Source: Candidatus Bathyarchaeota archaeon (GTDB taxonomy: Archaea; Thermoproteota; Bathyarchaeia; 40CM-2-53-6). Taken from it: a stretch of DNA of 64,000 bases. Shown here piece by piece: positions 45,453-54,786 of the stretch. The number at the start of each line of letters is the position of its first letter. Position 1 is the stretch's first letter. Below the pieces are notes generated by a model, which saw only the letters and a list, made by a program, of their open reading frames with translations, ran no database searches and was not told where the DNA came from. The DNA is taken from assembly GCA_005888735.1 (NCBI GenBank), contig VBBN01000028.1:1-64000 (forward strand). The letters are read 5' to 3'. The translations under genes and the position numbers were made by a program.

Positions 45453-45501
45453 GCCTGCGTCCTTTCCCTATTGAGGGAGAGTCGTTTTCGAACGCCATAT
45501 A

Positions 45502-45568
45502 GGCTTGAGCGGGTCAAGATGGACGCGGAGAAGTACACGTTCTACTGGACCAGCTTGAGGAGGGATTA
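45502..45568 (+). pseudogene. C-terminal relic of an S9 peptidase
   Basis: The stretch GACGCGGAGAAGTACACG, followed by CTACTGGACCAGCTTGAGG, matches the 3' end of the prolyl oligopeptidase gene at about 37847-37895 in about four of five bases, with one base missing in TTT. The peptide DAEKYTF corresponds to DADEYAF there. It is a leftover of a second peptidase copy or a local duplication. Confidence 0.55.
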
Positions 45569-45849
45569 CACGCTGTGATTCGGGATTAAGACCCGGAATT
45601 TCTAGGACAGAGTAAGACACCGCCTAATTCCTCTCGACTTCCGAAGGATGGAATGTGACAGTTCTGCACAACAACTCGCTTACCATCAAAGTCTGGTTCT
45701 CGTTTTGGGAAAGCGACTGCCGTTCGGAAGGGGCTGTATTTCGAGCGAGTGGATTGAGCGAGCGAGTTCGGCTGACGAAAAGTCCAGAGAAACGTGATGC
45801 TGTGGGGACAACGGTCTTCGGTTTGGGCTGTTGCTTGATCGTCTTTCGT

Positions 45850-46050
45850 ATGGACAAGTTAGGTACGATTACGGGGCTCTTCTTGGTCGTGCTAGGGATA
45901 TTGATGCTCTTGTCGCGAAGCAACAAAGAGGCTGTTCAGCACGTTAAGCTGCTCGTCGGGATTGAATCCGAAAACACCGAATTCCGGGTTATTTCAGCAC
46001 GGGACAAGACTTCTGCGGAAACCGCTTTACCAGTAGAAAGGAATGTTTAG
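45850..46050 (+). CDS. Small membrane protein
   Basis: An ATG at 45850 gives 66 residues with one membrane helix (ITGLFLVVLGILMLLSR) and a mixed-charge tail. The frame is open back to 45655, but that part is less protein-like. Its function is unknown. Confidence 0.4.
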   Translation: MDKLGTITGLFLVVLGILMLLSRSNKEAVQHVKLLVGIESENTEFRVISARDKTSAETALPVERNV

Positions 46051-46170
46051 ATTTTCACTGTCTTCTGCGCCAATATAGGCGTTCCGAGAACGCTCAAGAT
46101 TGGTCGAGCCGAGTTTTCACGGCTATAGGAGCAAGGCAAGTCTATATCCTCTCTCGTTGGGAGACGAATC

Positions 46171-47082
46171 ATGGGTACGGAGGCGCAGCTGGAACCGTGG
46201 TTCTCAGCACCTCCATCGCCGTATCTCAAGTGGGCAGGAGGCAAGAGTCAGCTTCTAGAAACCTTCACGGGATCCTACCCCCCTAGTTTTCGCAGGTATT
46301 TCGAACCGTTCTTAGGGGGAGGTGCAGTCTTCTTCCACCTATGCGGGCTTCGCAAAATTCAGTGGGCCACCGTATCTGATTCTAACAAAGCTCTGATCAA
46401 TTGCTATGTTGCTATTCGCGACAATCTTGAGAAGCTCATTGGGAAATTAGCAAGACTTCAAGAGCATTCGAAAGACAAGGATTTCTACTACAAATATGCA
46501 AGACCCACGTTCAACGCCATCCGGTTGAAAACAGGCCTCGAAGGCGACATCGAGAAGGCCGCCCTTCTGATATACTTGAACAAGACGTGTTTTAACGGGC
46601 TGTACAGAGTCAATAGTCGAGGCCAATTCAACGTTCCCTGGGGAAGCCACAGAAACCCTCAGATTTATGACGAGGAAACACTTCGAGCAGTACGTGAATG
46701 GCTAAGGCCCACTGCTGTTCAGCTTCTCTGTGCGGACTTTAGAACCGTGCTGGTCACCGCGGAGAAGAATGATTTCGCTTACATAGACCCGCCGTATCAA
46801 CCGATAAGCACAACCTCAAGCTTTACGGATTATACATCGCAGGGTTTCTCGTTTTCTGACCAGAAGAGGCTCGCACAGTGCGTCGCAGAATTGGATGCAA
46901 AAGGTTGCTATGTCATGGTGAGTAATTCTGCTCACGAATATGTGAAACGACTCTATGAGAAGGTTGGGAAAAAAGGCCACTTTGAAACGGTGTACGCAGC
47001 CAGGGCAATTAGTAGCGTTGGCACCGGGAGGGGAAACGTTCCCGAGTATCTGATTACCAATTATAGGACTCACTACGACTAA
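46171..47082 (+). CDS. D12-class adenine-N6 DNA methyltransferase
   Basis: The 303-residue enzyme is a member of the DpnM/Dam-like alpha class. SAM-binding motifs are LKWAGGKSQLL at about 20 and FEPFLGGGAVFFHL at about 45; the catalytic motif is DPPYQP at about 206; a later NGLYRVN region fits the target-recognition part. It is intact and transcribed with the restriction-type frame that begins at its 3' end. Relatives recognise GATC or similar sites, but the target here is not known. It may now act as an orphan methyltransferase. Confidence 0.92.
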   Translation: MGTEAQLEPWFSAPPSPYLKWAGGKSQLLETFTGSYPPSFRRYFEPFLGGGAVFFHLCGLRKIQWATVSDSNKALINCYVAIRDNLEKLIGKLARLQEHSKDKDFYYKYARPTFNAIRLKTGLEGDIEKAALLIYLNKTCFNGLYRVNSRGQFNVPWGSHRNPQIYDEETLRAVREWLRPTAVQLLCADFRTVLVTAEKNDFAYIDPPYQPISTTSSFTDYTSQGFSFSDQKRLAQCVAELDAKGCYVMVSNSAHEYVKRLYEKVGKKGHFETVYAARAISSVGTGRGNVPEYLITNYRTHYD

Positions 47083-48375
47083 GAGAGATCTTTGGGAAAA
47101 AGTCGTTGAGGACAAAGGAATCGATCTGAGAGAAGACGTGTCTTTTGTTACAGCTCGAGAAATCAAGAGCTTCACAGGCCAAGCTGAACCGAGAATACTC
47201 GCGAAGATGGACCAAGAAACCGATTTGCCTGAGCTGTTCAGGCGATTCGGTGTATTCGTCTTACCCGTAGATAGGCGTAGTTACGCCATTGTCCATGGAC
47301 AAGGTTATCATCGAACTGAGAGATAGATGATCACGAGCCTCAAACTCATGAAGCAACACTCCCCATAACCTTGATCGAGATGGCAGAAAAGTGTCCCCTA
47401 AGTGAAGGTCACCATCTTGTGCATGCGTACAATTCGGGACTGTTGGAACGGTTTCTCTCCCTCAGCCCGCTCTATGGATACCTGAGTGGCAGGACTACGA
47501 CACCCGAGTTTTCCTTTCACATTGGACAGGGTGCAGCTGAAAGTAAAGGGGGCCCAAATAGAGCTCACCAGACATATGTTGATGGAGGACAAGTGGTTGT
47601 TGCTGAGGCAAAAATCGGGATCCCTCAATCTTTCATAATCCGATAGCTATACTACCCATTCCGAACTCTCCAGTTTCAAGAACCAACTAGACCCATACGA
47701 ACCATTCTGTTTGCCTACGAACACCAGACAAAAACCTACAACCTGTGGGAATACAAGTTCAAGGAGCCATCACGATATGAATCGATCGAACTGGTAAACT
47801 CAGCACGGTATTCCTTTCGCGTAACACCGCCTGACCCAGGGCAGTTCGAGGTCGATGCAGATTTGACGCAAGTGATTCCTCAGGCTGATGACTTAGGGAA
47901 GGTCATGGATCTTCCCGTCCAGGTCAACATGGGCAAGGCGGATGGTCGAGCGATGGCGACATACTTTGATTTCACGCAAAGGCAGAGTTCCTACTATAGA
48001 CAGGCTGCCGAGATGTTAGGACTCGTGGAGATGAAGGCGAACCGGTATTTTCTTACCAGTGTCGGACGGAGCTTCGTTAGCTTGGCCACCCCTGACCGAA
48101 TTAGGGCCATGACCGAACTGCTGTTCAAGCATCGAATCATGCAAGGGGTGCTTAAGAGACTAATCTCTAGTCCGGAGAAACCAGTCACAAGAGAAGACAT
48201 CACGGCCACGATCTCCCGCATGAGCGCTCTGACCGGCACAACTCTTCCGAGAAGAGCTCAGACTATCCTCTCGTGGTTCAGATGGATGCAAACAAACTTC
48301 GGATTGGTTGTGGTGGAGAAGGAGAAGGTCTGGCTCGCTACGCGGTTCCCAAACCTGAACCGTTTCTCTCACTGA
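47063..48375 (+). pseudogene. Broken type II restriction endonuclease gene
   Basis: The frame overlaps the end of the methyltransferase gene: LTTTKRDLWEKVVEDKGID reads from about 47069, but the expected ATG is ACG. It continues to TER before a TAG at 47324. After one missing base a second frame resumes with DDHEPQTHEATL and HAYNSGLLERFLSLSPLYG, and then GGQVVVAEAKIG, the ExK of a PD-(D/E)xK nuclease with an Asp about a dozen residues earlier. An in-frame TAG at 47644-47646 interrupts ...IIR-stop-LYYPFRTLQF, where relatives have Gln. The frame ends at 48375 with a winged-helix-like tail. The product would be about 435 residues. Confidence 0.75.
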
Positions 48376-48459
48376 GAGCCGGCGAGTCGACAAGAATGTG
48401 CAGAAGAAGAAGACTGAGTCCGATGCTCAATAGAAGAACTTCCCGTCTTCACGCCATTG

Positions 48460-48680
48460 GGCAGAAACGGCCCCTCTGAAGCCATTCGAATCGTTGAAAC
48501 AAGTATTATCGGTGCCGAGTCGTATCCTACGAAGAAGGAACTGTGGCAGAGCCTCCCGAAGTAGGTCCAATACCAGACCTTCAATCGAATAATCGATTAT
48601 CTAGAGAGTTCCCATCAAGATTCATCTCGGTAGGGACCAGATAGTCTGGACCTTTCCAAACAGTGCGTACGTATTCTCCT
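48460..48680 (+). pseudogene. Relic of a small winged-helix protein
   Basis: Two frames together read AIRIVETSIIGAESYPTKKE, LWQSLPK, then TAG (48562-48564), VQYQTFNRIIDYLESS, and after a one-base shift IHLGRDQIVWTFPNSAYVF. This resembles short archaeal DNA-binding proteins in which Gln is usual between LP(R/K) and VQYQTF, so the TAG fits a CAG to TAG change. The 3' end runs into the VapC relic on the opposite strand at about 48670. Confidence 0.6.
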
Positions 48681-48720
48681 CTTCACTGAACCACTTTAGT
48701 GCCACGGAGGAGTCAATCAC
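48622..48720 (-). pseudogene. vapC: Truncated VapC-type PIN toxin
   Basis: From GTG 48720 the frame reads VIDSSVALKWFSEEEN, the start of a PIN-domain ribonuclease with its first catalytic Asp, and then departs into TYALFGK and a stop at 48622. Only about 20 residues of toxin remain. The GTG overlaps the TGA stop of the antitoxin, as in normal vapBC pairs. It is joined tail-to-tail to the winged-helix relic. Confidence 0.65.
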
Positions 48721-48946
48721 AGTTTCCGTCGTGTGTCCCGCCACTGTCTGATCTCTCCAGCTTCGCTCCAGCCTGGAGTCCTTGTGGATTCTCGAAACTT
48801 GTCCAATGCTTCGGCCGCCTCTCGCATCTTCCTCCGTCGTAAGGTTTCCTCAAAGACCTCCCCGGCCACATCGCTCCAGTTCATGCCGAGGTCTCCTCCA
48901 TCTTTTTCTTCGAACTCTCCGGAACTGATATTCTTACGTTAGCCAT
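48717..48946 (-). pseudogene. vapB: VapB-type antitoxin with one frameshift
   Basis: From ATG 48946 the frame gives MANVRISVPESSKKKMEE, the ribbon-helix start of archaeal VapB. After one missing base near 48888 another frame gives DLGMNWSDVAGEVFEETLRR, and the toxin-binding tail STRTPGWSEAGEIRQWRDTR. Rejoined it has about 76 residues, the family norm. Confidence 0.75.
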
Positions 48947-49213
48947 TGTGCCCGGACATAAGCGAGAGCCTTGTCCCCTATTAGTGTTCACCAACGATGC
49001 AATAGACACATGCAAAGGTTCGCGTGCCAGAGGCCGACGCAGAGTTTGGCGCCAACCTGTCTGCATCTACCGCTAGGACCAGACATTACCGGACGCCGTG
49101 TCGTCCCATGCGACCGGGTATTCAACACTACTACTTTTGCGCTCGTTCTGGTTACAGAAGCGATTAGACCCGCCAACACATCTCTCTACTCCGATCTGAG
49201 GTGAAGCCCTAGA
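48947..49213. other. Gap upstream of the repeat-built surface protein
   Basis: No convincing gene or RNA is visible in this 267-base stretch. GAGGTGA at about 49199 precedes the start of the next gene and may be its ribosome binding site. Confidence 0.4.
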
Positions 49214-50980
49214 ATGTCTTTCTTGGCGAAGAAGGCCCCCGTCTGGGCCGTGGTACTGTCAGCCCTAGCCGCCACGGGAATTAGCACAGTAGCCTTCATG
49301 GCCCTCCCTGCGCTGTCAGACGCCACGCAGGCAAGTAGAGACTTTTCCGTTTCCACCTCCTCCTCACCCGTTACAGTGGAGCAAGGCGCTACAGCCACCT
49401 CCACCATCACCATAACCAGCCTGAGTAGTTTCGACCTAGCAACAGGCCTGACCACGACAATATCCCCCCCGACAAGCGAGCTGACAGTCCACCTAAACCC
49501 ATCAGTGGTCACTCCGCCAGCGAATGCAAAGACAACCTCATCCGTTACAATCACAGCCCCGCCCGGAACACCAGTCGGAACCTACACGGTCACCCTCACA
49601 GCCACAGGCGGAACAAAAACCCACACCGCCACCCTGACCATAATAGTCGCCGCGGTCCCAGACTTTACCATCACCTCAACACCAACATCGCTCATCGTAT
49701 ACGAAAACGCGGCTAACAGCACAACCCTGACTTTGACAAGCGTAGGCAGCTTCAGCGGCAACGTCTCACTCACAGTCACTGCACCCTTCGCTACCCTCGG
49801 CGTTGCCGGCGGCCAATCCCCACTCCACCTCGCGGCAGGAGGCGCTAACACGACAACTCTCGGAGCCTACGCAAGCTCCCAGACACCGCTCGGACCCTAC
49901 GCGATCACCGTCACCGGAACATCAGGAAACCTCGTCCACACCCTCAACATACTCATCACCGTCAAGTCGGGAATCATCGGCTGCGGGCCCCCGATGTGCG
50001 GAACAGAAGCCCTCAACCTCGAAGCCTACTTCTTCACCTCGACAACCAACGTATCCCTCTACCTGCGAAACACCGGAAGCGCAAGCCTCGCCCTAGTATC
50101 ATACTATGTCATGGACCCGGCAGGAGATCAGTGGATCAACCTTCGCTGGAACGCACCCACCATCAGCGTCAACACAGTGGCTGGGACACAATTCCTAATC
50201 GGAACAAGCTGTTCGAACTGCACCCTTGTCGGTTCCCCGTTCAGCTTCACAGGAGGCTACTCCTACACAATCACGGTTGTAACAGCCCGGAACAACCAGT
50301 TCACGTTTACAGTCACGTCCAGCAATCCCGTAGAGTCCCTCAGCCTTGCCACGTACAGCTTCCCGTCCAGCACAAATGTAACACTCTACATCAGAAACAC
50401 AGGAAGCGCGTCTGTCAGACTAACCACCTACTATGTTCAAGACACGTCCGGCGATATGTACACTCGAACGACGTGGTCAGGCCCAACCATCTCCACGAAC
50501 ACCACCCTTGCGGTCAGCATCTTGATCGGCCCCAGCTGCTCACCCAACTGTTCGCTTACAGGCTTCCCGTTCAATTTCACATCAGGCCGCTCTTACACCG
50601 TAACAGTCGCCACAGCCAACGGCAACCAGTTCGCGTTCACAGTCGCGGACTCCACAGGTCTAGAATCTCTCAACCTTCAATCATACGTCTTCACATCCAG
50701 TACCAATGTAACACTCGATCTGAGAAACACCGGCAGCACGTCGATCAGTCTCGTCTCCTACTACGTCAGTGATACATCAAACAACACTTACGCTCGGGCA
50801 TCATGGGCAGGCCCAACCATCACGGCAAACACCACGGCCTCGGTCAGCTTCCCAATCGGCTCCAGCTGCCCCGGCTGCACTCCTACAGGCACCGCCTTCA
50901 CCTTCACACCAGGCAACTCCTACACGATAATAATAGTCACCGGAAGAAACAATACGTTCAGATTCACAATAATACGCTAG
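49214..50980 (+). CDS. Surface protein with three tandem beta-domain repeats
   Basis: The 588-residue protein has a signal peptide (to about 38), two Ig-like domains (about 42-145 and 148-250) and three 105-110 residue repeats starting near residues 264, 373 and 483. Each repeat begins with a variant of ESLNLQSYVFTSSTNVTL, goes on with RNTGS and SYYV, and has a paired Cys motif (CSNC, CSPNC, CPGC). No membrane helix is at the C-terminus. Repeats 1-3 diverge evenly, so the duplication is old. Probably an adhesin or S-layer-associated protein. Ser/Thr/Asn richness suggests glycosylation. Confidence 0.75.
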   Translation: MSFLAKKAPVWAVVLSALAATGISTVAFMALPALSDATQASRDFSVSTSSSPVTVEQGATATSTITITSLSSFDLATGLTTTISPPTSELTVHLNPSVVTPPANAKTTSSVTITAPPGTPVGTYTVTLTATGGTKTHTATLTIIVAAVPDFTITSTPTSLIVYENAANSTTLTLTSVGSFSGNVSLTVTAPFATLGVAGGQSPLHLAAGGANTTTLGAYASSQTPLGPYAITVTGTSGNLVHTLNILITVKSGIIGCGPPMCGTEALNLEAYFFTSTTNVSLYLRNTGSASLALVSYYVMDPAGDQWINLRWNAPTISVNTVAGTQFLIGTSCSNCTLVGSPFSFTGGYSYTITVVTARNNQFTFTVTSSNPVESLSLATYSFPSSTNVTLYIRNTGSASVRLTTYYVQDTSGDMYTRTTWSGPTISTNTTLAVSILIGPSCSPNCSLTGFPFNFTSGRSYTVTVATANGNQFAFTVADSTGLESLNLQSYVFTSSTNVTLDLRNTGSTSISLVSYYVSDTSNNTYARASWAGPTITANTTASVSFPIGSSCPGCTPTGTAFTFTPGNSYTIIIVTGRNNTFRFTIIR

Positions 50981-51083
50981 CCTTCGAGAATCGGTCTTCA
51001 AGCTTCAGTTGCTCCAACACGGTCTACGTTTGGGTGGGTCCCGCCGAAGTAAATCCTTCCAGAAGTTGGACCTCGATGGGTCT

Positions 51084-51293
51084 CTATTGGCATCCTTTGA
51101 TCCAGCCGGAGATGCCCAGTTCTTTGACTGTGATCTGCACGGGTTCGGGCTCGTCCGACTTGTATATTCCGCTCTCGTCCAGTTACAATATTCTCGGTCT
51201 AAGGATGAAAGTGCCACGGGCCTCTGGCTTCAGGAGCAGCTTCACCTCCCCTGTCTTCAACGGGTCCAGATGCCTTCCCTCCAGGTGCAATCT
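51084..51293 (-). pseudogene. Relic of a large archaeal protein, C-terminal fragment
   Basis: In one minus-strand frame the DNA reads RLHLEGRHLDPLKTGEVKLL, GTFILRPRIL, then an in-frame TAA (51183-51185), LDESGIYKSDEPEPVQITVK and ELGISGWIKG. This is the ending I associate with a C-terminal domain shared by several archaeal ATPase-like proteins, in which PRILYLDE is usual, so Tyr has become a stop. It is a leftover with no start, and its 5' part is gone. Confidence 0.6.
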
Positions 51294-51338
51294 CTACGGT
51301 TAAATCTTGGACCCTAACGCAATGGTACTCGACTCTAA

Positions 51339-54300
51339 TTGTGTCATAGTTCTCGCCTCATCCTTCTATTCCTCCTAGCCCTGATAATTCCCTCCATACC
51401 AGCACTAAGACCAGCAGCCGCACCCGCCACACCTACTCAGCAGCAGACTTTCAACATCACACTACTAGTCCCAACGTCAAACAGTGCAAGACGGGCATGG
51501 GCAGCCATAATCCAAAACAACCTCGACTCATTAGGAATCAACGCGACCAGAGTCGAACTCCCGTTCTCCCCTGACATATTCAACAGGGCACTGGCACCCA
51601 GCCCAAGTGTCCTCGGAAAAACCTACGACCAAGGAGGCTTCGACCTCCTCTTCGTCGGCTACAACCTCGGAATCGACGCTGATCCCTGGTCGCTCTATCA
51701 CAGTTCGCAGTTCGCCCCGGCCGGACAAAACTACTACCTCTGGAACAACACCCAGAACGACCTGCTGACATCTCAGATCAAAGAAACCATCAACAAGACA
51801 CAGAGGCTTGATCTTGTAAGACAGTGGCAGGTTCTCGCCGCCGACGAACAGCCTTCAATCCCGATACTCTATACACATGAGATTGTCGCATTTGACAACA
51901 GCGTTTCCAACGGTAAGGCCATTTTCACTTCCTACCACGCACCATCATGGCCCCCCCTCGAACACCTCACGACCACCGCCAACGCCTCGCTAACTCTCGC
52001 CCAGACAGGCCACGCACCGGGCGAGGGACTGATACCAGAACTCAGCACCTCATACTACGACACGACAGTCTCCAATGAAATATTCAGCTCATTGGCGATC
52101 CGAAACGATACAATCCTCAAAACCATGATACCCCAACTGGCCTCCGGCACCGTCCAAGCGCCCGGCTGGTCTGTCACGCCTGACGGCAAGACCTGGATCG
52201 TGAGACTTCGACCGGGAGTGACGTGGCATGACGGAGCGCCTTTCAACGCGACCGATGTGAAATTCACACTCGACGCCATCCAAGACGATGCCCTAGCCCC
52301 GCCGACCGAAGCCTTCGTGAAGGGCATCCTCGGAGGGAAGAGTGACGTTACTGTTGTTGACCCGATGACAGTAAAGTTCAGCCTTCCAGCGCCCTACGCG
52401 TACTTTGTCGAGAACATTCTCACTTACCCAATACTTCCCCAGCACATTCTCAAGAACATCCCATTGAACCAATGGGTCACGAGCCTGTTCAACAAGCCCG
52501 ACACCGGGTCTGGAGGAGTGCCCCCAGTAGGAACAGGACCCTACAAGTGGACAGGCTACGACTACGTGACAAGCACCGTCCACCTTACCAGGAACGACAA
52601 CTACTTCGACTTTCCCGACAAAGGCAAGGCCGCCCTCCTCTCCAAAGGACAGTTCACCGTCAAAAACTACTACGTGAGAAACATAGTCGGCACTGATACG
52701 GCCATCACTGCGCTAGCGAATGGCCAAGTCAATGTCCTTGACGGTCAATACCATCTTGAAACCCAGCCCGCCTTCCTCAGCACCTGGGGCAGCAGCAGGT
52801 TAGCTGACTACGACGCGTTCGGGTCACAGGAAATCGGCGTCAACATGAGACACCCAGTCCTCGGCACGGGAGTCGACACTCCACTAGGACGCCAAAACCC
52901 GTCCAAAGCCGCCCTCGCCGCAAGATACGTGAGACAAGCAATAAGCTCTGCCATTCCGAGGCAGATGATAATCGATCAGCTCCTTAACGGGTACGGAAAC
53001 CCCGCCATAACAACCCCTGTCGTAGGCAATTACAAGACCGGCTTCGCCGTCACAGAAGGCTTCAACACTGCACTCCAACCCTACAGCTTCAACCTGACAA
53101 GATCCAGGGAGCTGTTGAAGGCAGCCGGCTACTTCCCCAACCAGCTACCCGTCGCCTCTTTCACCTTAACACCGCTCTATCCAATCGCTGGGCAAACCAT
53201 CTACTTCGACGCTACCGCAAGCTACGACCCTGACGGGACAATTACCAGCTACGCGTGGGATTTCGGAGACGTCCAAACAAGCTTCGGAGCCACACCTGTG
53301 CACGCTTTCGCCAGCCCAGGCACCTACCACGTAAGCCTGACAGTAACTGACAACGGCAGCGCGATGACCTCCGTGACTTATGACGTCATAGTGACCTCGC
53401 CGATCTTCGACTTCAGTCTCTCCTCACCTTCACCTAACAGTCTAACCGTGGCGCAAGGCTCGATCAGTCCCTCTTCATCCATAACTGTGACCTTGGTAAG
53501 CGGCACAACTACTCCGGTCACTTTTAGCGCGTCTGGTCTCCCTATGGGCGTGACCGCGACTTTCACAAACAATCCCTGTGGGCCAACTTGTACAGCCACA
53601 GTCACTTTCTCAGCTACTGCAACGGCAGCAATCGGAACAGTATCGATCTCGATCATCGCTTTTGGAGGAGGCGTCAGTCACTCGACCAGAAGTCACTGGA
53701 CCAGTCTGTCGTTGAATGTTGTTGCAATGGCTTCCACGCCTACCTCTGTCACATGCTCTCCTTCTTCACTAAATGTTGGAAGGTTCACTACGTGCGCGGT
53801 CATCGTGACCGGTTCGTCTCCTTCCGGTGACGTGACCTTTACGACTAGCAGCTCGACAGGAGCATTTACTCCTTCAACAGCCACATGCACACTCTCATCG
53901 GGAGCGTGCTCAGCGACTTTTGCTCCTGTCCTCGCAGCATCCTCCAGCCTGACGGTCGTAATAACCGCCTCGTACTCCGGGGACGCTAAGAACAGCCCTG
54001 GCTCTGGAACCTTTTCATTAGATGTTTCTAGGCCGGCGGGATCGCTAGCGATTGGCACAACTTTGTCAACCGTGGTCAACGGCGGGGTCACTGCGAACCA
54101 GGCCTCAACCGGTATGTCCGTCACTATCACAGGGTCCACAGCGATCGATGGAACTCCCGTTGGTATCACAACCCAGGATCTCAGCATGCTAGACTCGGGC
54201 GTTGGAACTTCGAACTTGACCGGTCCATCATACTATGACGTGGTAGTGATGGGAATAACGACTGGCAACGCCCAGGTCTGCATCAGCTTCACCTCGGCAA

Positions 54301-54572
54301 GCTCGAGCACGACGATGCAATACTGGAGCGGAACGGCTTGGACAAGTGCGTCCAACATTACAATGAACGGACCAACAGTCTGCGGAACAATCTCCGTGTC
54401 CGCGCTAACCGGGACAAACATAGCACTTGGCAACGCGGTTCAACCGGTTCCCCCGGTTGGAGGCAACAACTTCCTCATCTACATAGGAGCAGGCGTCGTA
54501 GCCATCATCGTCCTGATCGGAGTTTTCCTCGTTCTCCAGCGAAGACGATCGCCAACACGAGTCACCGCATAG
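51339..54572 (+). CDS. Permuted family 5 solute-binding protein with PKD/Ig domains and anchor
   Basis: The 1077-residue protein begins with a signal peptide (to about 28). Residues 38-205 match the C-terminal third of oligopeptide-binding proteins (LLVPTSNSARRAWAAIIQNN, DADPWSLYHSSQF, DEQPSIPILYTHEIVAF). Residues 215-600 then match the normal N-terminal and middle parts (SLTLAQTG, TPDGKTWIVRLRPGVTWHDG, PVGTGPYKW, VRQAISSAIPRQMIIDQLL, ending RELLKAAGY). Normally the first block follows AAGY. Instead a PKD domain (about 605-690), two beta-sandwich domains and a membrane helix (about 1045-1068) follow. No dipeptide permease or ATPase is nearby. Confidence 0.85.
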   Translation: MCHSSRLILLFLLALIIPSIPALRPAAAPATPTQQQTFNITLLVPTSNSARRAWAAIIQNNLDSLGINATRVELPFSPDIFNRALAPSPSVLGKTYDQGGFDLLFVGYNLGIDADPWSLYHSSQFAPAGQNYYLWNNTQNDLLTSQIKETINKTQRLDLVRQWQVLAADEQPSIPILYTHEIVAFDNSVSNGKAIFTSYHAPSWPPLEHLTTTANASLTLAQTGHAPGEGLIPELSTSYYDTTVSNEIFSSLAIRNDTILKTMIPQLASGTVQAPGWSVTPDGKTWIVRLRPGVTWHDGAPFNATDVKFTLDAIQDDALAPPTEAFVKGILGGKSDVTVVDPMTVKFSLPAPYAYFVENILTYPILPQHILKNIPLNQWVTSLFNKPDTGSGGVPPVGTGPYKWTGYDYVTSTVHLTRNDNYFDFPDKGKAALLSKGQFTVKNYYVRNIVGTDTAITALANGQVNVLDGQYHLETQPAFLSTWGSSRLADYDAFGSQEIGVNMRHPVLGTGVDTPLGRQNPSKAALAARYVRQAISSAIPRQMIIDQLLNGYGNPAITTPVVGNYKTGFAVTEGFNTALQPYSFNLTRSRELLKAAGYFPNQLPVASFTLTPLYPIAGQTIYFDATASYDPDGTITSYAWDFGDVQTSFGATPVHAFASPGTYHVSLTVTDNGSAMTSVTYDVIVTSPIFDFSLSSPSPNSLTVAQGSISPSSSITVTLVSGTTTPVTFSASGLPMGVTATFTNNPCGPTCTATVTFSATATAAIGTVSISIIAFGGGVSHSTRSHWTSLSLNVVAMASTPTSVTCSPSSLNVGRFTTCAVIVTGSSPSGDVTFTTSSSTGAFTPSTATCTLSSGACSATFAPVLAASSSLTVVITASYSGDAKNSPGSGTFSLDVSRPAGSLAIGTTLSTVVNGGVTANQASTGMSVTITGSTAIDGTPVGITTQDLSMLDSGVGTSNLTGPSYYDVVVMGITTGNAQVCISFTSASSSTTMQYWSGTAWTSASNITMNGPTVCGTISVSALTGTNIALGNAVQPVPPVGGNNFLIYIGAGVVAIIVLIGVFLVLQRRRSPTRVTA

Positions 54573-54786
54573 AACACAGCTCTAATGATTTCCACTGGCA
54601 GCCTCCTCAGTCGTGGATTTCGACATGGTTTCCTAGGGGTCGACCAGAGTTCCGTCATTCTTGCTCTGTCGCGACCCCTGCCTAAGGGAGTTGCTCTGTC
54701 TTGTTTCGAGCCCCCATGGCGCAGGTTTCAATTATCGACTGGGACGGAAGAACGGGTTCCTGAGTTCTGAACGAGAACTCTTGGGC

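Noticed and set aside
47644-48564. Pyrrolysine or Gln reading of TAG
   Set aside because: The affected genes also have shifts or lost starts; intact genes in this window end at TAG normally (for example 35175).
49803-50772. Second-frame ORFs within the repeat-built surface protein
   Set aside because: They follow the repeat pattern of the real frame and have no independent start or signal.
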